A DNA stretch of 6,802 nt. Origin: an uncultured Candidatus Saccharibacteria bacterium (GTDB lineage Bacteria; Patescibacteria; Saccharimonadia; Saccharimonadales; UBA6022). Below the pieces are notes generated by a model that was given only the letters and a program-made list of their open reading frames with translations, did not search any database and was not told where the DNA came from. This document shows positions 6,093-6,802 of this stretch, piece after piece; position 1 is the first letter of the stretch; each line of letters begins with the position of its first letter. The stretch is taken from NCBI GenBank assembly GCA_946479115.1, contig CAMLED010000048.1:1-6802 (forward strand). The letters are read 5' to 3'. Position numbers and translations under genes: made by a program.

Positions 6093-6342
6093 AATAGCTC
6101 ACTTCACTAATGGTTGGTAATGGGCGGCCTCGCCACAAATTTTGCAAGACACCATCGTCGCTGAGAGCGACAATACTTGGGTATTCTACGATGTCGTATG
6201 TGCGGCAAAAACTAGCACCATCCGCTGTATCCGGATTCATCGTCTCTAGCTCATGGCCAGTTTGGCGGGCAAAGTCACGAAGATAATCAATTACCTCTCG
6301 CGCATGGTCACTTTCTTCTTTGTAAATGACAATTGCCCTCAT
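6085..6342 (-). CDS. Small thioredoxin-fold protein lacking the CxxC motif
   Basis: The 85 residues follow a thioredoxin or glutaredoxin pattern: strand AIVIYK (3-8), then a helix EVIDYLRDFARQTG (16-29), then VEYPSIVAL (52-60), where Pro55 stands as the family's cis-proline, then an aromatic strand and a final helix. The place of the CxxC after the first strand reads SDHA (11-14), so there is no redox pair. The only cysteine is Cys46 (SFCRTYD). It has no signal peptide and is probably cytosolic. The start is the ATG at 6342, with AGGAAG at 6356-6351 eight nt ahead, inside the end of nrdR. Its last 8 nt overlap the VKOR gene. The overlap suggests a role linked to VKOR, perhaps as a binding or assembly partner, but this is inference. 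The fold call rests on pattern only; a structure prediction would test it. Confidence 0.75.
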   Translation of the reverse strand: MRAIVIYKEESDHAREVIDYLRDFARQTGHELETMNPDTADGASFCRTYDIVEYPSIVALSDDGVLQNLWRGRPLPTISEVSYYV

Positions 6343-6347
6343 GATGC

Positions 6348-6797
6348 TTACTTCCTGCGACGCTGTTGCAAGATTTCTTCAAACTCGTCCAGCGTTTTAA
6401 ATTCGTGATAGACACTTGCAAAGCGAACATAGGCTACTTCGTTACGAACTGCCAACTCATCTAGCACAAGGTCACCGATTTGCGTCGAGCTAACTTCACT
6501 TTCGCCTAGTTCATACAATGCTTCTTCAACATCATTGATCATCTCTTCGACTTCAACTTCTGATGTAAAGAATTTACCAACCGACCGTTTAATGGCGGTC
6601 GCAAGCTTGTCGCGGTCAAACAGTTCGCGTGAACCGTCTTTCTTTACCACCGCCAAGTTTGGACGCTCAATACGCTCATAGGTCGTAAAGCGGTGTTTTC
6701 CGTCGTGAGATTCGCGGCGACGGCGAATCGTCACACCATCGGCCGATTCTCGTGATTCGATAACGCGACTATCGCCAATCTTATATTTCGAGCTCAT
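6348..6797 (-). CDS. nrdR: NrdR-family transcriptional regulator (ATP-cone) without zinc-ribbon cysteines
   Basis: NrdR normally represses ribonucleotide reductase genes when its ATP-cone senses dATP or ATP. Its N-terminal zinc ribbon binds paired NrdR boxes. Here SRVIESRESADG (10-21) and IRRRRE (24-29) followed by RFTTYERIE (36-44) match the family well, and the ATP-cone covers about 46-136 (NLAVVKKDGSRELFDRDKL onward). Length (149) is normal. The four zinc-binding cysteines are absent: the start reads MSSKYKIGDS, and RRES-HDGKH replaces the usual RRECxxCGxR. The whole protein has no cysteine. The DNA-contact arginines are kept, so it may still bind DNA with a metal-free domain. The ATG at 6797 is five nt from the window edge and the frame stays open there, so the start is not fully certain. 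No ribonucleotide reductase gene is in view. It leads the operon and is followed after five nt by the thioredoxin-like gene. Confidence 0.85.
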   Translation of the reverse strand: MSSKYKIGDSRVIESRESADGVTIRRRRESHDGKHRFTTYERIERPNLAVVKKDGSRELFDRDKLATAIKRSVGKFFTSEVEVEEMINDVEEALYELGESEVSSTQIGDLVLDELAVRNEVAYVRFASVYHEFKTLDEFEEILQQRRRK

Positions 6798-6802
6798 AGT
6801 GC

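Overview
The window reads as a compact piece of bacterial chromosome carrying seven confident genes and one short orphan, all on the minus strand. Gene order, the IleRS type, short or overlapping junctions and moderate base composition suggest a Patescibacteria/CPR genome, most likely a Saccharibacteria (TM7) relative. This is an inference from protein style and gene company, not from a marker gene. All eight stop codons are TAA or TAG. No TGA stop is used, but nothing forces a recoded reading.

Reading in the direction of transcription (right to left): an NrdR-type regulator that has lost every zinc-ribbon cysteine (6797-6348); a small thioredoxin-fold protein without a CxxC motif (6342-6085); a VKOR-family membrane disulfide oxidoreductase (6092-5475); a DUF2177 membrane protein (5459-5058); and a DUF1295 membrane protein related to steroid 5-alpha-reductases (5057-4290). 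Junctions are +5 nt, -8 nt, +15 nt and 0 nt (TAAATG), so these five are very probably one operon. A 218-nt leader follows. It holds a T-box riboswitch with a textbook antiterminator fold, and then ileS (4071-1213), a type-2-like isoleucyl-tRNA synthetase. A long intrinsic terminator closes ileS at 1203-1162.

Beyond the terminator are two separately promoted genes: a class I glutamine amidotransferase-like hydrolase of the peptidase C26/PuuD type (1097-345), and an unrecognised acidic 72-aa protein (265-47) behind a near-consensus promoter. The left 46 bases are AT-rich repeats that may be a promoter or a weak terminator.

Functionally, the operon combines a putative dNTP-sensing regulator, a periplasmic-facing disulfide-forming pair (VKOR plus a non-catalytic thioredoxin-like partner) and two membrane proteins that may act on lipids. 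IleS at the end is controlled separately by uncharged tRNA-Ile. The strongest points for a second look are the T-box (which could act on transcription or on translation), the cysteine-free NrdR, the CxxC-less thioredoxin-like protein and the altered HIGH signature in IleRS. I found no CRISPR array, transposon, tRNA or rRNA.
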